Shown here: positions 17,001 through 26,920 of the stretch, piece after piece
Layout of the letters: each line of letters begins with the position of its first letter
How positions within the stretch are numbered: the stretch's first letter is position 1
Assembly (NCBI GenBank): GCA_032250895.1
Contig: JAVVEZ010000024.1
Span: forward strand, 1-42,756
DNA length: 42,756 nt
Origin: JAVVEZ01 sp032250895
GTDB taxonomy: Bacteria; Pseudomonadota; Gammaproteobacteria; Pseudomonadales; Pseudohongiellaceae
Direction: 5' to 3'
The notes under the pieces: model-generated
What the model was told of the DNA's origin: nothing
Database searches by the model: none
Seen by the model: the letters and a program-made list of their open reading frames with translations, nothing else
Translations under genes and position numbers: made by a program

Positions 17001-18836
17001 CTATTCAACCGTCACCGATTTGGCCAGATTTCTGGGCTGATCGACGTCAGTCCCTTTCAGGACGGCGACATGATAGGCCAGCAACTGCAAAGGAATGGTA
17101 TAAATCAGGGGTGCCATCAATTCCCCGCTATGGGGGATATTGATGACCCGGGTATTTTCATCATTTTTAAACCCTGAATTTTCATCAGCAAAGACATAAA
17201 GCCGTCCCCCCCTGGCGCTGACCTCCTGCAGATTGGATTTCAGTTTTTCCAGTAATTCATCATTCGGCGCCACGGCAATTACCGGCATCTCCTTGTCGAC
17301 CAGTGCCAGGGGGCCGTGCTTCAACTCGCCGGCGGGGTAGGCTTCCGCGTGAATGTAGGAGATTTCCTTCAATTTCAGGGCACCTTCCTTGGCGACGGGA
17401 TACTGCACTCCACGGCCCAGGAACAAGGCATGCTTTTTTTCCGCAAACTCGAGAGAGATGTTCTTTATCTCCTTGTCGAGCTCAAGGATTTTCGTGACAT
17501 TTCCCGCTACAGCATTCAGCTCTTCAACCAGTTTTTGTTCTCGTTCCGCCGACAGCCCGGCTCTCCTGGCCAAGACAATTGCCAACAGGGCCAGCACCAC
17601 CAATTGGGTCGTAAACGCCTTGGTAGAGGCCACGCCCACCTCCCGTTGGGCGTGGGTGAGAATGTTCAGGTCAGCTTCCCGCACCAGTGAACTATTGGCC
17701 ACATTGCAAACCGCCAGCGTCGCCAGGTAACCCGTTTCGCCGGCATAACGCAGCGCGGCCAGCGTATCGGCGGTTTCCCCTGATTGAGAGATGCAGACAA
17801 AAAGACTATTTTTTGGAATTAATATTTTTTTATATCGGTATTCGCTGGCAATATCAACGGCGCACGGAATCCCGGCGATACTTTCCAGCCAGTGTTTTGC
17901 AATGAGCCCGGCATGCGAGCTGGTGCCACAGGCAACGATCTGTACATTTTCAACCCGGTCAAATATTTCTGCCGCTTTGATACCAAAGGCGTTTTCAAGA
18001 ACATGCGACTTGTTTATTCTTTCATTCAGGGTATTTTTTATCATTTCTGGTTGTTCAAATATCTCCTTCAGCATGAAATGCCGGTAATTGCCTTTGACAT
18101 TTTCATCCAGATTCTGCTCCAGCCTTGCCGATACCCTGTTTACTGTTTCTTCATCATTCCAGATCGTGATTGAAGACGCCGTGATCTCGGCTATATCACC
18201 TTCTTCCATATAGATAAATCGATCGGTAACACGAGCCAGGGCCAGGGGATCCGAAGCAATGAAGTTTTCCTCGATGCCGACACCGATAATTAGAGGACTT
18301 CCGCTTCTCGCCGCAATTATGCGGTCTGGATAGCTGGCATTTATTACTGCGATTCCATAGGCACCGGTTAATTTTTTTATTGCACGCTTTACAACGTTGA
18401 TGAATGATTCTTTTGTTGTTTTTTCAATATAATGGATCAAATGAACAATAACTTCAGTATCTGTTTCAGAGACGAAGTCATATCCATTTTCAATCAGTTC
18501 CCTTTTTATTTCTTCATGGTTTTCTATGATGCCATTATGCACCAATGCAAGATTTTTCCCCGACAGTTGCGGATGAGCGTTCGCCTGTGTTGGTTTTCCA
18601 TGCGTGGCCCAGCGGGTGTGAGCGATACCAATATTTCCCAGGATTGGGGCTTTCGCCAATTCATTTTTCAGTATTTCAACCTTTCCCACCGTTTTCAGGC
18701 TTTTGATCTCTGTCGCTCCCCGCTCGATAAGCGCAAGGCCGGCCGAGTCATAGCCCCGGTATTCGAGCCTTTTCAGGCCTTCCAGCAGAATGGCTGAAAC
18801 CTGACGCTGACCAACAGCGCCCACTATTCCACACAT
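17001..18836 (-). CDS. glmS: Glutamine-fructose-6-phosphate aminotransferase (isomerizing)
   Basis: A 611-residue protein (E. coli 609). The start was set at MCGIVGAVGQ so that Cys2 is the N-terminal nucleophile after Met removal. The glutaminase half shows the RWATHGKP and NGIIENHEE motifs. Two SIS domains follow (VACGTSSHAGLIAKHW; the TADTLAALR loop) and the C-terminus is AKSVTVE, which carries ammonia-channel residues in the family. It makes glucosamine-6-phosphate, the first step toward UDP-GlcNAc for peptidoglycan and LPS. It begins 2 bp after the glmU stop, so the two steps are one transcription unit. Confidence 0.97.
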   Translation of the reverse strand: MCGIVGAVGQRQVSAILLEGLKRLEYRGYDSAGLALIERGATEIKSLKTVGKVEILKNELAKAPILGNIGIAHTRWATHGKPTQANAHPQLSGKNLALVHNGIIENHEEIKRELIENGYDFVSETDTEVIVHLIHYIEKTTKESFINVVKRAIKKLTGAYGIAVINASYPDRIIAARSGSPLIIGVGIEENFIASDPLALARVTDRFIYMEEGDIAEITASSITIWNDEETVNRVSARLEQNLDENVKGNYRHFMLKEIFEQPEMIKNTLNERINKSHVLENAFGIKAAEIFDRVENVQIVACGTSSHAGLIAKHWLESIAGIPCAVDIASEYRYKKILIPKNSLFVCISQSGETADTLAALRYAGETGYLATLAVCNVANSSLVREADLNILTHAQREVGVASTKAFTTQLVVLALLAIVLARRAGLSAEREQKLVEELNAVAGNVTKILELDKEIKNISLEFAEKKHALFLGRGVQYPVAKEGALKLKEISYIHAEAYPAGELKHGPLALVDKEMPVIAVAPNDELLEKLKSNLQEVSARGGRLYVFADENSGFKNDENTRVINIPHSGELMAPLIYTIPLQLLAYHVAVLKGTDVDQPRNLAKSVTVE

Positions 18837-18838
18837 AA

Positions 18839-20212
18839 TTACCTCTTTGTTTTCTTCGGGCGCTGCCATCCATCAATATTCGTCTGTCTGGCACGAGCGA
18901 CGGCAAGCTGTCCGTTGTTGACATCCCTGGTGACAACGGAACCGGCTGCGATGGTTGCGCCATCGGCTATTTTAACGGGTGCAACCACGGCTGTGTTTGA
19001 CCCGACAAAGACATCATCGCCTATTTCAGTCATATGCTTATTGATCCCGTCATAATTACAGGTAATCGTTCCTGCGCCCACATTGACATTCTTTCCTGCC
19101 CGGGTATCTCCCAGGTAACTAAGATGGTTGATCTTGCTTCCCTGGCCAACAACGGATTTTTTGATTTCGACAAAGTTGCCTATCCTGACATCATCATGCA
19201 ATTCCGTATCCGGCCGGATTCTGGCAAAGGGTCCAATACTGCAACGCCGGCCGATGCGTGATTTCTCTATAATGGTATTTGAAAGAACAATGGTTCCAGT
19301 ATCAATTTCACAATCTTTCAGGATACAGTTGGCTGCTATTTTCACCCCATCTCCAATCTTAACTTTTCCTTCAATAATGACGTTGATATCAATGATTACA
19401 TCCCGCCCTATTTCAGCATCTCCTCTTATGTCAAAGCGCTGCGGGTCCACTATCGAGACGCCGGCAAGCATGAACTCCATGGCTTTTTCCTGCTGATAGT
19501 AACGCTCTAGGGCCGCCAGTTGCACCCTGTCGTTGACACCGCTTGCTTCCATGGCCCCGCTGCATTCAACTGAAAGTACATCAAATCCGTCTGCCACGGC
19601 CAATGCCACGACATCCGTCAGATAGTACTCTCCCTGGGCATTGTTGTTTTCTATCGTCGGCAGCCATTGTTTTAATTTTTTGACTGGAAATGCCATTATC
19701 CCGGTGTTTATTTCATTGATTACTTTTTGTTCAATATTTGCATCTTTTTCTTCTACGATGGCGATTATCCGATCCCGGTCATCCCGAATGATTCTTCCCA
19801 TGCCATGAGGCTCTGCAACATGACAGGTAAGCACGGCCATGCTTTTTTCATGCATTTGCGACAGCAGGTCTTGCAGGGTTTTTATCCTGATCAGCGGCAC
19901 GTCGCCATAAAGCACCAGGGCAAGCGCACTGTCATCCAGATATTCGAGCGTCTGCTGGACGGCATGGGCCGTTCCAAGCTGTGGTTCCTGTACAACGATG
20001 CCGATGTTGCGGCCTTTGAGCGCCTGTTTTATCTCCCCGGCACCATGCCCCACCACGACCTGAACAGCAGAGGCATTCAAGCCGTCTGCGACATCGAGGG
20101 TGTGCTGAAGCAAGCTCTTACCTGCCAGCTCATGCAGCACTTTGGGTTTATCTGAATGCATGCGGGTACCCTTACCCGCCGCCAGGACCACAATATTGAG
20201 ATCATATCCCAT
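18839..20212 (-). CDS. glmU: Bifunctional GlmU: GlcN-1-P acetyltransferase / GlcNAc-1-P uridylyltransferase
   Basis: A 457-residue protein (E. coli 456), started at MGYDLNIVVLAAGKGTRM because the longer frame adds 18 residues absent from the family. The N-terminal half is the Rossmann-type pyrophosphorylase (AAGKGTR with Lys for phosphate binding, then KPKVLHELAGKSLL and LYGDVPLI). The C-terminal half (from about 250) is a left-handed beta-helix of hexapeptide repeats ending in GAGTITCNYDG and the acetyl-CoA site. It completes UDP-GlcNAc synthesis with GlmS, which is encoded directly downstream. A bidirectional-looking hairpin separates it from atpC upstream, so glmUS probably has its own promoter. 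Confidence 0.97.
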   Translation of the reverse strand: MGYDLNIVVLAAGKGTRMHSDKPKVLHELAGKSLLQHTLDVADGLNASAVQVVVGHGAGEIKQALKGRNIGIVVQEPQLGTAHAVQQTLEYLDDSALALVLYGDVPLIRIKTLQDLLSQMHEKSMAVLTCHVAEPHGMGRIIRDDRDRIIAIVEEKDANIEQKVINEINTGIMAFPVKKLKQWLPTIENNNAQGEYYLTDVVALAVADGFDVLSVECSGAMEASGVNDRVQLAALERYYQQEKAMEFMLAGVSIVDPQRFDIRGDAEIGRDVIIDINVIIEGKVKIGDGVKIAANCILKDCEIDTGTIVLSNTIIEKSRIGRRCSIGPFARIRPDTELHDDVRIGNFVEIKKSVVGQGSKINHLSYLGDTRAGKNVNVGAGTITCNYDGINKHMTEIGDDVFVGSNTAVVAPVKIADGATIAAGSVVTRDVNNGQLAVARARQTNIDGWQRPKKTKR

Positions 20213-20264
20213 GATTGATTCCAGTTTATGTCTTGCCAGTGTTTCTCTTGCGCCCAAGAATACC

Positions 20265-20295
20265 AAAAAAAAAGGTAGCCTTAGCTACCTTTTTT
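20265..20295 (-). terminator. Intrinsic terminator of the atp operon
   Basis: On the minus strand GGTAGC-TAAG-GCTACC (20274-20289) is followed by nine T residues (A-run 20265-20273 on the plus strand). The plus-strand reading also ends in six T's, so it could work in both directions. It lies between the atpC stop (20310) and the glmU start. Confidence 0.85.
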
Positions 20296-20309
20296 ATCCG
20301 CCTTTGGGC

Positions 20310-20732
20310 TCAGCCGGCTTTTTTTCGCAATTGCTGGATGGTCCTTAATCTGGCCACCGCCTCAGCCAGTTCCGACGCCGCTTTTGAATATTCAAATTCT
20401 GCTCCCTGATTGCTCATGGCATCCTCTGCGGCTTTTTTGGCTTCCAATGCAACAGCTTCATCCACATCATGGGCTCTTACGGCTGTATCGGCAAGAATAT
20501 TTATGGTTCCGGACTGTACTTCAAGGTAACCACCAGAAACATAGAAAATTTCTTCCTGGCCATTCTGCTTTACGATTCTGACCGGGCCCGGGATCAAGGC
20601 GGTCAACAACGCGGCATGGCCGGGGTAGATACCCAAATCCCCCTGGCTGCCTGCTGCAACCAGATATTCCACCAGACCGGAAAAAATCCGGTCCTCGGCA
20701 CTGGCTATATCACAATGCATCGTCATTGCCAT
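20310..20732 (-). CDS. atpC: ATP synthase epsilon subunit
   Basis: A 140-residue protein of the usual length. An N-terminal beta-sandwich (CDIASAEDRIFSG, GDLGIYPGHAALLTAL, ILADTAVRAHDVD) is followed by two C-terminal helices (about 90-138) that regulate the F1 rotor. It is part of the central stalk and inhibits ATP hydrolysis. Last gene of the atp operon, 58 bp after atpD. An AGGA ribosome-binding site precedes its ATG. Confidence 0.96.
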   Translation of the reverse strand: MAMTMHCDIASAEDRIFSGLVEYLVAAGSQGDLGIYPGHAALLTALIPGPVRIVKQNGQEEIFYVSGGYLEVQSGTINILADTAVRAHDVDEAVALEAKKAAEDAMSNQGAEFEYSKAASELAEAVARLRTIQQLRKKAG

Positions 20733-20790
20733 AATCTCTGCTCTTTCCTGTCCACGGGCTGTCCACCTGCTGTTCCGATTCCTGAACGCC

Positions 20791-22197
20791 TTATTTGGCT
20801 TTCAGTTTTTTTGCTTTCTCAACAGCCTCTTCAATACCGCCCACCATGTAAAAAGCCTGCTCCGGAAGATCGTCGTATTCTCCGGCAAGAATGGCCTTGA
20901 AGCCGCTGATGGTATCTTTCAGGGAAACGTATTTGCCCGGGCTGCCGGTAAAAACTTCCGCCACGGTAAAGGGCTGACTGAAGAACCGTTCTATTTTTCG
21001 TGCCCGGTTGACGGCCTGCTTGTCTTCTTCCGACAACTCGTCCATGCCCAGAATGGCAATGATATCCTTCAATTCCTTGTATCGTTGCAGAATACTCTGG
21101 ACACCGCGCGCCACATCATAGTGTTCCTGTCCTATCACCAGCGGGTCCAGCTGTCGCGAAGTCGAATCCAGTGGATCGATCGCTGGATAGATACCCAATT
21201 GTGCGATATCACGGGACAGTACCACGGTGGCATCGAGGTGGGCAAAGGTCGTCGCCGGTGAGGGGTCGGTCAAATCGTCAGCCGGCACATAGACCGCCTG
21301 AATGGATGTGATGGAGCCCGTTTTCGTCGATGTGATACGTTCCTGCAAGGCTCCCATTTCTTCCGCCAGCGTCGGCTGATAACCCACCGCCGATGGCATA
21401 CGACCCAACAATGCCGAAACCTCGGTGCCGGCCAGCGTATAACGGTAGATATTGTCGATGAACAACAGAACGTCGCGGCCTTCATCACGAAATTTCTCGG
21501 CCATCGTCAGACCCGTCAAGGCCACCCGCAATCTGTTTCCGGGTGGCTCATTCATCTGGCCATAAACCATCGCGACCTTGGAATTCTTGAAATTCTTGGT
21601 ATCAATAACATTGGCTTCCTGCATTTCATGATAGAAGTCATTGCCTTCCCGGGTTCGTTCACCAACCCCGGCGAACACCGACAAGCCGCCACGCGCCGTG
21701 GCAATATTATTGATCAGCTCCATCATATTGACGGTCTTGCCCACCCCGGCACCGCCAAACAGACCGACCTTGCCACCCTTGGCAAAGGGGCATACCAGGT
21801 CGATAACCTTGATGCCGGTTTCCAGCAGTTCTTCAGACGCTGCCTGCTCGTCATAACTGGGGGCCTTGCGGTGAATCGGCATTTTTTCCTTTTCCCCGAT
21901 CGGTCCACACTCATCGATGGGGTTTCCAAGCACGTCCATGATCCGGCCCAGGGTTTCTTCACCGACCGGAACACTGACCGGCGCACCGGTGTCATCGACG
22001 CCCAGACCACGGCTCAAGCCTTCCGTGGAACCCATGGCAATGGTGCGTACGACCCCGTCACCCAGTTGCTGCTGCACTTCCAGTGTGATGTTTTTGTTGG
22101 CCACCACGAGCGCGTCATAAACCTTCGGTACGGCGTCCCGCGGAAATTCCACGTCTATAACAGCTCCAATAATTTGTACGATACGACCGCTGCTCAT
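20791..22197 (-). CDS. atpD: ATP synthase beta subunit
   Basis: A 468-residue catalytic F1 subunit. The P-loop GGAGVGKT is at residues 148-155; the GERTREGND and ALTGLTMAEKFRDE segments and the DELSEED lever (about residue 390) are intact. It binds and interconverts ADP + Pi and ATP with the alpha subunit. Length and all landmarks are normal. It lies between atpG and atpC in the standard order. Confidence 0.99.
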   Translation of the reverse strand: MSSGRIVQIIGAVIDVEFPRDAVPKVYDALVVANKNITLEVQQQLGDGVVRTIAMGSTEGLSRGLGVDDTGAPVSVPVGEETLGRIMDVLGNPIDECGPIGEKEKMPIHRKAPSYDEQAASEELLETGIKVIDLVCPFAKGGKVGLFGGAGVGKTVNMMELINNIATARGGLSVFAGVGERTREGNDFYHEMQEANVIDTKNFKNSKVAMVYGQMNEPPGNRLRVALTGLTMAEKFRDEGRDVLLFIDNIYRYTLAGTEVSALLGRMPSAVGYQPTLAEEMGALQERITSTKTGSITSIQAVYVPADDLTDPSPATTFAHLDATVVLSRDIAQLGIYPAIDPLDSTSRQLDPLVIGQEHYDVARGVQSILQRYKELKDIIAILGMDELSEEDKQAVNRARKIERFFSQPFTVAEVFTGSPGKYVSLKDTISGFKAILAGEYDDLPEQAFYMVGGIEEAVEKAKKLKAK

Positions 22198-22263
22198 GTT
22201 CGGTTCCTCTTAAATCTGCTAGATCCTGAATGTATGATTCTGTTTCCGCTGCCGTCTGCTGTG

Positions 22264-23124
22264 TCAGACTGCCGCAGCACCGCCGACGATTTCAGACAAT
22301 TCCTGGGTAATCGCCGCCTGCCTGGCCTTGTTGTACACGAGTTGCAGCTCGCCGATGAGATCACCCGCATTATCTGTGGCGCTTTTCATCGCCACCATCC
22401 TGGCGGCCTGTTCACAGGCATTGTTCTCAACCACCGCCTGATAAACCTGGGACTCGATATACCGGGACAGCAGGCCATCGAGCAGGTCTTTTGCATCCGG
22501 TTCGTAGATATAGTCCCAGTGATGCTTCAGTTCATCGCTTTCCGAAGGCTTCAAAGGCAATAACTGCGCAACTGCCGGCTGCTGGGTCATGGTATTGACA
22601 AATTCATTGCCCACCAGGAACAGCCTGTCGATGTTTCCATCCGAGAAGCTGTCCAGCATGACTTTTACAGCACCAATCACATCATCAGGTGTCGGTTTGT
22701 CCCCGATATGCCTGACGGCAGCGACCACATTGCCACCGTAGCTGTTGAAAAAGGCCGAGCCTTTTGAACCAATGGTACAAATATCAATCGATACCGATCG
22801 ATCGTGCCATGATTTCATGTCGTTGATCATGGCTTTGAACAGATTGATGTTCAATCCGCCACAAAGACCGCGATCGGAGGAAACCACGATATAACCCACT
22901 CGTTTGACTTCCCGCTCCTTCATGTACATGTGCTGATATTCAGGATGGGCATTGGCGATATGGCTGACGACATCTCTGATGCTGGCGGCATAGGGTTTTC
23001 CCAACTGCATGCGATCCTGCGCCTTGCGCATTTTGCTTGCCGCCACCATCTCCATGGCACTGGTGATCTTCTGCGTATTTTTGATACTCGAGATCTGAGA
23101 TCTGATTTCTTTCCCGCTTGCCAT
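22264..23124 (-). CDS. atpG: ATP synthase gamma subunit
   Basis: A 286-residue central-stalk subunit. The N-terminal coiled helix (EIRSQISSIKNTQKITSAMEM) and C-terminal helix (YNKARQAAITQELSEIVGGA) form the rotating shaft; the middle SSDRGLCGGLNINLF is the family signature. It couples proton flow through the c-ring to catalysis. It begins just after the atpA stop (6 bp), which indicates tight co-expression. Normal in every respect. Confidence 0.98.
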   Translation of the reverse strand: MASGKEIRSQISSIKNTQKITSAMEMVAASKMRKAQDRMQLGKPYAASIRDVVSHIANAHPEYQHMYMKEREVKRVGYIVVSSDRGLCGGLNINLFKAMINDMKSWHDRSVSIDICTIGSKGSAFFNSYGGNVVAAVRHIGDKPTPDDVIGAVKVMLDSFSDGNIDRLFLVGNEFVNTMTQQPAVAQLLPLKPSESDELKHHWDYIYEPDAKDLLDGLLSRYIESQVYQAVVENNACEQAARMVAMKSATDNAGDLIGELQLVYNKARQAAITQELSEIVGGAAAV

Positions 23125-23130
23125 GACTGC

Positions 23131-24675
23131 TTACCAGGTCTGAGTCGCTACAAATTTATCGAGCGCGGCCTTGAACGACGCCGCGATGTCATCGCTGTAG
23201 TCACCGGTCTCGTTTATCCTTTTTATCAAGTCACTCTGCTCACTGTTCATATAGGACAGCAGTGCAGACTCAAAGTCGGCGATCTTGTTCAACGCTATTT
23301 CCTTCAGGTAGCCCTCGTTGGCCGCAAACAGAACGACGCCCATCTCGGCGACCGAAAGGGGGGAATACTGCGCCTGTTTCATCAATTCCGTGACCCGCTG
23401 GCCGTGCTCCAGCTGTGCCCGGGTGGCATCATCCAGGTCCGAGGCAAACTGCGCAAAGGCCGCCAGTTCACGATACTGGGCCAGCGCAAGACGAATACCA
23501 CCACCCAGTTTCTTGATGATTTTTGTCTGTGCCGCTCCACCCACGCGGGACACGGACAAGCCCGCATTCATGGCCGGCCGGATGCCGGCATTGAACAGGC
23601 TGGTTTCCAGGAAGATTTGCCCATCGGTGATGGAAATCACGTTGGTGGGTACAAACGCGGAAACGTCACCGGCCTGGGTTTCAATGATTGGCAGTGCCGT
23701 CAGTGAGCCGGTTTTACCCTTGACTTCGCCGTTGGTGAACTTTTCCACATAATCCGGATTAACCCGTGAGGCCCTTTCCAGCAAGCGCGAATGCAGGTAG
23801 AACACATCGCCGGGATAGGCTTCGCGACCCGGTGGGCGACGCAGCAACAGGGATATTTGGCGATAGGCCCAGGCCTGCTTGGTCAGGTCGTCATAAATGA
23901 TCAGGGCATCCTGGCCGCGATCACGATAGTATTCGCCCATCGTGCAACCGGCATAGGGCGCAACAAACTGCATGGAGGCAGGATCCGAGGCCCCGGCGGC
24001 GACCACGATAGTGTGTGCCATTGCGCCATGCTCTTCCAGTTTGCGCACCACGCTGGCGATGGAGGATTGTTTTTGTCCTATTGCCACGTAAATGCATTTG
24101 ACCCCGGTACCCTTCTGGTTGATGATGGCATCGACGGCGACGGCCGTTTTTCCCACCTGGCGGTCACCAATGATCAATTCGCGCTGGCCGCGGCCAATCG
24201 GCACCATCGCGTCGATCGCCTTGAGACCCGTCTGTACCGGCTGCGACACCGACTGGCGGGCAATGACACCGGGAGCGACCTTTTCCACCGGAGCGGTCAT
24301 TTTTGCACCGATCGGTCCCTTGCCATCGATGGGGTTCCCGAGCGCATCGACGACCCGGCCTTCCAGCTCCGGGCCTATCGGAACTTCAAGAATACGTTTT
24401 GTGCAGCGGCAGGTCTGACCTTCCGCCAGCATCTTGTAATCGCCCAGCACCACTGCGCCCACCGAATCCCGCTCGAGGTTGAGCGCCATACCATAAACGC
24501 CGCCCTCAAACTCGATCATCTCTCCGTACATGACATCGGCAAGGCCGTGAATACGAATAATGCCGTCAGACACGCTGACAATCGTGCCCTCGTTTTGTGC
24601 CTGTGCAGAGACATCCAGATTATTGATCCGCTGCTTTATAATTTCGCTGATTTCTGATGGGTTCAGTTGCTGCAT
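23131..24675 (-). CDS. atpA: ATP synthase alpha subunit
   Basis: A 514-residue F1 regulatory subunit. It has the P-loop GDRQVGKT (170-177), ATP-site segments such as AIGQKQSSI, and the Arg-containing SVSRVGGAAQ. Alternating with beta, it forms the hexamer and binds non-catalytic nucleotide. Residue count matches E. coli (513). Located between atpH and atpG. Confidence 0.99.
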   Translation of the reverse strand: MQQLNPSEISEIIKQRINNLDVSAQAQNEGTIVSVSDGIIRIHGLADVMYGEMIEFEGGVYGMALNLERDSVGAVVLGDYKMLAEGQTCRCTKRILEVPIGPELEGRVVDALGNPIDGKGPIGAKMTAPVEKVAPGVIARQSVSQPVQTGLKAIDAMVPIGRGQRELIIGDRQVGKTAVAVDAIINQKGTGVKCIYVAIGQKQSSIASVVRKLEEHGAMAHTIVVAAGASDPASMQFVAPYAGCTMGEYYRDRGQDALIIYDDLTKQAWAYRQISLLLRRPPGREAYPGDVFYLHSRLLERASRVNPDYVEKFTNGEVKGKTGSLTALPIIETQAGDVSAFVPTNVISITDGQIFLETSLFNAGIRPAMNAGLSVSRVGGAAQTKIIKKLGGGIRLALAQYRELAAFAQFASDLDDATRAQLEHGQRVTELMKQAQYSPLSVAEMGVVLFAANEGYLKEIALNKIADFESALLSYMNSEQSDLIKRINETGDYSDDIAASFKAALDKFVATQTW

Positions 24676-24698
24676 TCTTTATTTCCCTCAACCTGTGT

Positions 24699-25235
24699 TT
24701 AGGAATTCATCGCTTCGGTCAGCTTGTTCAACCGGCCGCGCAGAGAACCATCTATCACGAGGTCTCCCGCACGTACGACAATGCCACCTATTAAATTTTT
24801 ATCGACTTCACTACGAATCGTGACGGTTCTCTGCAAGCGTCTGCCCAGCGCTTCGGCCAGTTTTTGCCGGGTACTGTCTGCCAGCGGAAACGCTGTCGTA
24901 ACATCCACATCCAGGGTTTTTTCCTGGACGGCCTTCATCTCTTCAAACAGCGTCGCTATTTCTTCCAGCAGGGGCAGCCGTTTGTTTTCAGCCAGAATCC
25001 TGATAAAGTTTTGAAGCGCCGGATCAAGACTGTCTCCGCACAGATCAAGCAGGATTTGCGCCTGGGCTGCACCGGTCAATGACGGTGATGACAGGATCCC
25101 GACGACAGCATCATGGCGGGCAACCGCCTGCACCTGGGCCAGCATCTCTGACCAGGATTGAAGCGTCTTGCCGGCCAGTGCAACCTCAAAGGCCGCCCTG
25201 GCATAGGGTCTTGCTAAGGTCGTTGTTTCAGCCAT
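24699..25235 (-). CDS. atpH: ATP synthase delta subunit
   Basis: A 178-residue protein. It has the N-terminal helical domain (TTLARPYARAAFEVAL) and the C-terminal segment (VDKNLIGGIVVRAGDLVIDGSLRGRLNKL) that is the OSCP/delta signature. It attaches the peripheral stalk to the top of F1. Downstream of atpF by 16 bp and upstream of atpA. Confidence 0.97.
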   Translation of the reverse strand: MAETTTLARPYARAAFEVALAGKTLQSWSEMLAQVQAVARHDAVVGILSSPSLTGAAQAQILLDLCGDSLDPALQNFIRILAENKRLPLLEEIATLFEEMKAVQEKTLDVDVTTAFPLADSTRQKLAEALGRRLQRTVTIRSEVDKNLIGGIVVRAGDLVIDGSLRGRLNKLTEAMNS

Positions 25236-25251
25236 GGCGTTTCATGCTTCC

Positions 25252-25722
25252 TTAAAGGCTCGCGGCAAGCTTTTCTGCCAGCTCGCTGTGGGCTTTTTCA
25301 TCAACCGATGCTTCCAGAATTTTCTCGGCGCCGGCAAAGGCAATGGCAGCAACCTGACTGCGAAGCTGCTCCTTGGCCCGGTTTATTTCCTGCTCCAGCT
25401 CTGCCTGTGCGCCGGCAATCAGGCGCTTGCCTTCTTCGCGGGCATGTCCCTTGGCTTCATCGATGATCTGGTTCGCTCTTTTGTTGGCCTGATCGATGAT
25501 GCCGGCCGCCTGCGTTTTTGCTTCACGAAGCTGCTCGGCGGCTCTCTCCTGTGCAAGCTCAAGATTGCGCTGGGCGCGATCGGCCGCTTCCAGACCATCA
25601 GCAATCTTTTTCAGCCTTTCTCCCAGGGCTCCCGTCAACGGCGGCCATACTTTTTTCATACAAAACCATATGAAAAAAGCAAAGGCTATCATTTGACCGA
25701 ATATGGTTGCAGTGATATCCAC
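25252..25722 (-). CDS. atpF: ATP synthase b subunit
   Basis: A 156-residue protein (E. coli 156). One membrane helix at residues 3-23 (ATIFGQMIAFAFFIWFC) is followed by a long charged helix (about 35-135) rich in Ala, Glu and Arg that dimerises as the peripheral stalk, and an end that contacts delta. The ATG has GAGG-type spacing. It sits between atpE and atpH. Confidence 0.97.
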   Translation of the reverse strand: MDITATIFGQMIAFAFFIWFCMKKVWPPLTGALGERLKKIADGLEAADRAQRNLELAQERAAEQLREAKTQAAGIIDQANKRANQIIDEAKGHAREEGKRLIAGAQAELEQEINRAKEQLRSQVAAIAFAGAEKILEASVDEKAHSELAEKLAASL

Positions 25723-25755
25723 ACCTACACCTCGTACTTAATGAACGTGACTTGA

Positions 25756-26013
25756 TTAACCGGCCAGGGTTGCGATGAAGGGGTTGGCAAAGGTGAACCA
25801 CATGCCAATCGCCAGACCGATCATGGTCACCGCATCGATCAGGCCGGCTACCAGAAACATTTTACCTTGCAGCATCGGGGCCAGTTCCGGTTGGCGAGCA
25901 GAGCCTTCGAGCAGTTTCCCGCCCAGGATCCCAAAACCAATTGCAGTACCCAGTGCACCCATACCCAGCACCAGCAGTACGCCGAGAGCCGTAAAAGCCA
26001 ATATTGACTCCAT
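25756..26013 (-). CDS. atpE: ATP synthase c subunit
   Basis: An 85-residue hairpin of two membrane helices. The essential carboxylate is Asp60 (GLIDAVTMIG), as in proton-translocating E. coli. The Gln/Glu/Ser pattern of sodium-type rings is not seen, so proton coupling is expected. The polar loop ARQPE contacts gamma and epsilon. Between atpB and atpF. Confidence 0.98.
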   Translation of the reverse strand: MESILAFTALGVLLVLGMGALGTAIGFGILGGKLLEGSARQPELAPMLQGKMFLVAGLIDAVTMIGLAIGMWFTFANPFIATLAG

Positions 26014-26071
26014 TTCTTCCTCCAGTTTTAAAGGTTGTTAACCTTTTTTCGTTAAAAAACTTTGTTGCTGA

Positions 26072-26914
26072 TCAGTGTGTTTGTGTCTCATGTGCCTGGC
26101 TGAGATAGACGATCGTCAGCATCATGAAAATAAAGGCCTGCAGGGGAATCACCAGCAAATGGAAGGCCGCCCACAGGAAATGGGTCGGTAATTGCCACCA
26201 GCCAAACAAGGCAATCAGCAGAAATATCAATTCCCCGGCATACAGGTTGCCATAGAGTCGCAATGCCAGAGAAACGGGCTTGGCCAGCAGTGTCGGAACT
26301 TCAATCAGCAGATTGAAGGGCAGGAATTTTGGGCCAAAGGGTTGAAATGCCAGCTCCTTGAGGAAGCCGCCAAGACCTTTTATCTTGATGCTGTAGTAAA
26401 TAAGAAGAATGAAGACGACGATGGACATGCCGAAGGTGACATTGGGATCTGTCGTGGGAACCGCACGGAAGGCAATGTGCTCATTGCCGGAAATCGTTTG
26501 TGCCAGCCAGGGCAGGATATCAACCGGGACCAGGTCCATGGTGTTCATCAACAGAACCCAGCAGAAAATGGTCAGCGCCAGTGGGGCTATCAGCTCGCTC
26601 TTGCCATGGAAGGTATCCCGGACATTGCCATCCACAAACTCATAGACCCACTCGATGAAGTTCTGAAAGCCTCCGGGAACTCCCGATGTCGCATTTTTAG
26701 CGGCTTTTCTGAAGAGCCAGATGAACAGGAATCCCAGACCGATGGACCAGCCCAGCATATCGACATGAAAAGACCAGAACCCCATTTGCGCGGCTTCTTC
26801 TGGCGTATGCGCCAGGCCCCAATGGCCATCGGCATGTTTGCCATAGGTGAGAAACTGCAAATGGTGGGAGATGTATTCACCCTGGGTTTGTGTTTCAGCT
26901 GCTGCGCTTGCCAT
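26072..26914 (-). CDS. atpB: ATP synthase a subunit
   Basis: A 280-residue membrane protein forming the two proton half-channels next to the c-ring. The essential Arg is Arg219 in LALRLYGNLYAGE. Five or six helices are visible, and the conserved MNTMDLVPVD lies near residue 128. The N-terminal ~45 residues, His-rich (HHLQFLTYGKHADGHWG), are long and polar as in many Gammaproteobacteria. It lies 6 bp downstream of atpI. Confidence 0.98.
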   Translation of the reverse strand: MASAAAETQTQGEYISHHLQFLTYGKHADGHWGLAHTPEEAAQMGFWSFHVDMLGWSIGLGFLFIWLFRKAAKNATSGVPGGFQNFIEWVYEFVDGNVRDTFHGKSELIAPLALTIFCWVLLMNTMDLVPVDILPWLAQTISGNEHIAFRAVPTTDPNVTFGMSIVVFILLIYYSIKIKGLGGFLKELAFQPFGPKFLPFNLLIEVPTLLAKPVSLALRLYGNLYAGELIFLLIALFGWWQLPTHFLWAAFHLLVIPLQAFIFMMLTIVYLSQAHETQTH

Positions 26915-26920
26915 AATTCA

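Noticed and set aside
18837..20309. glmS ribozyme upstream of glmS
   Set aside because: glmS starts 2 bp after glmU, leaving no room, and the ribozyme is a Firmicutes feature.
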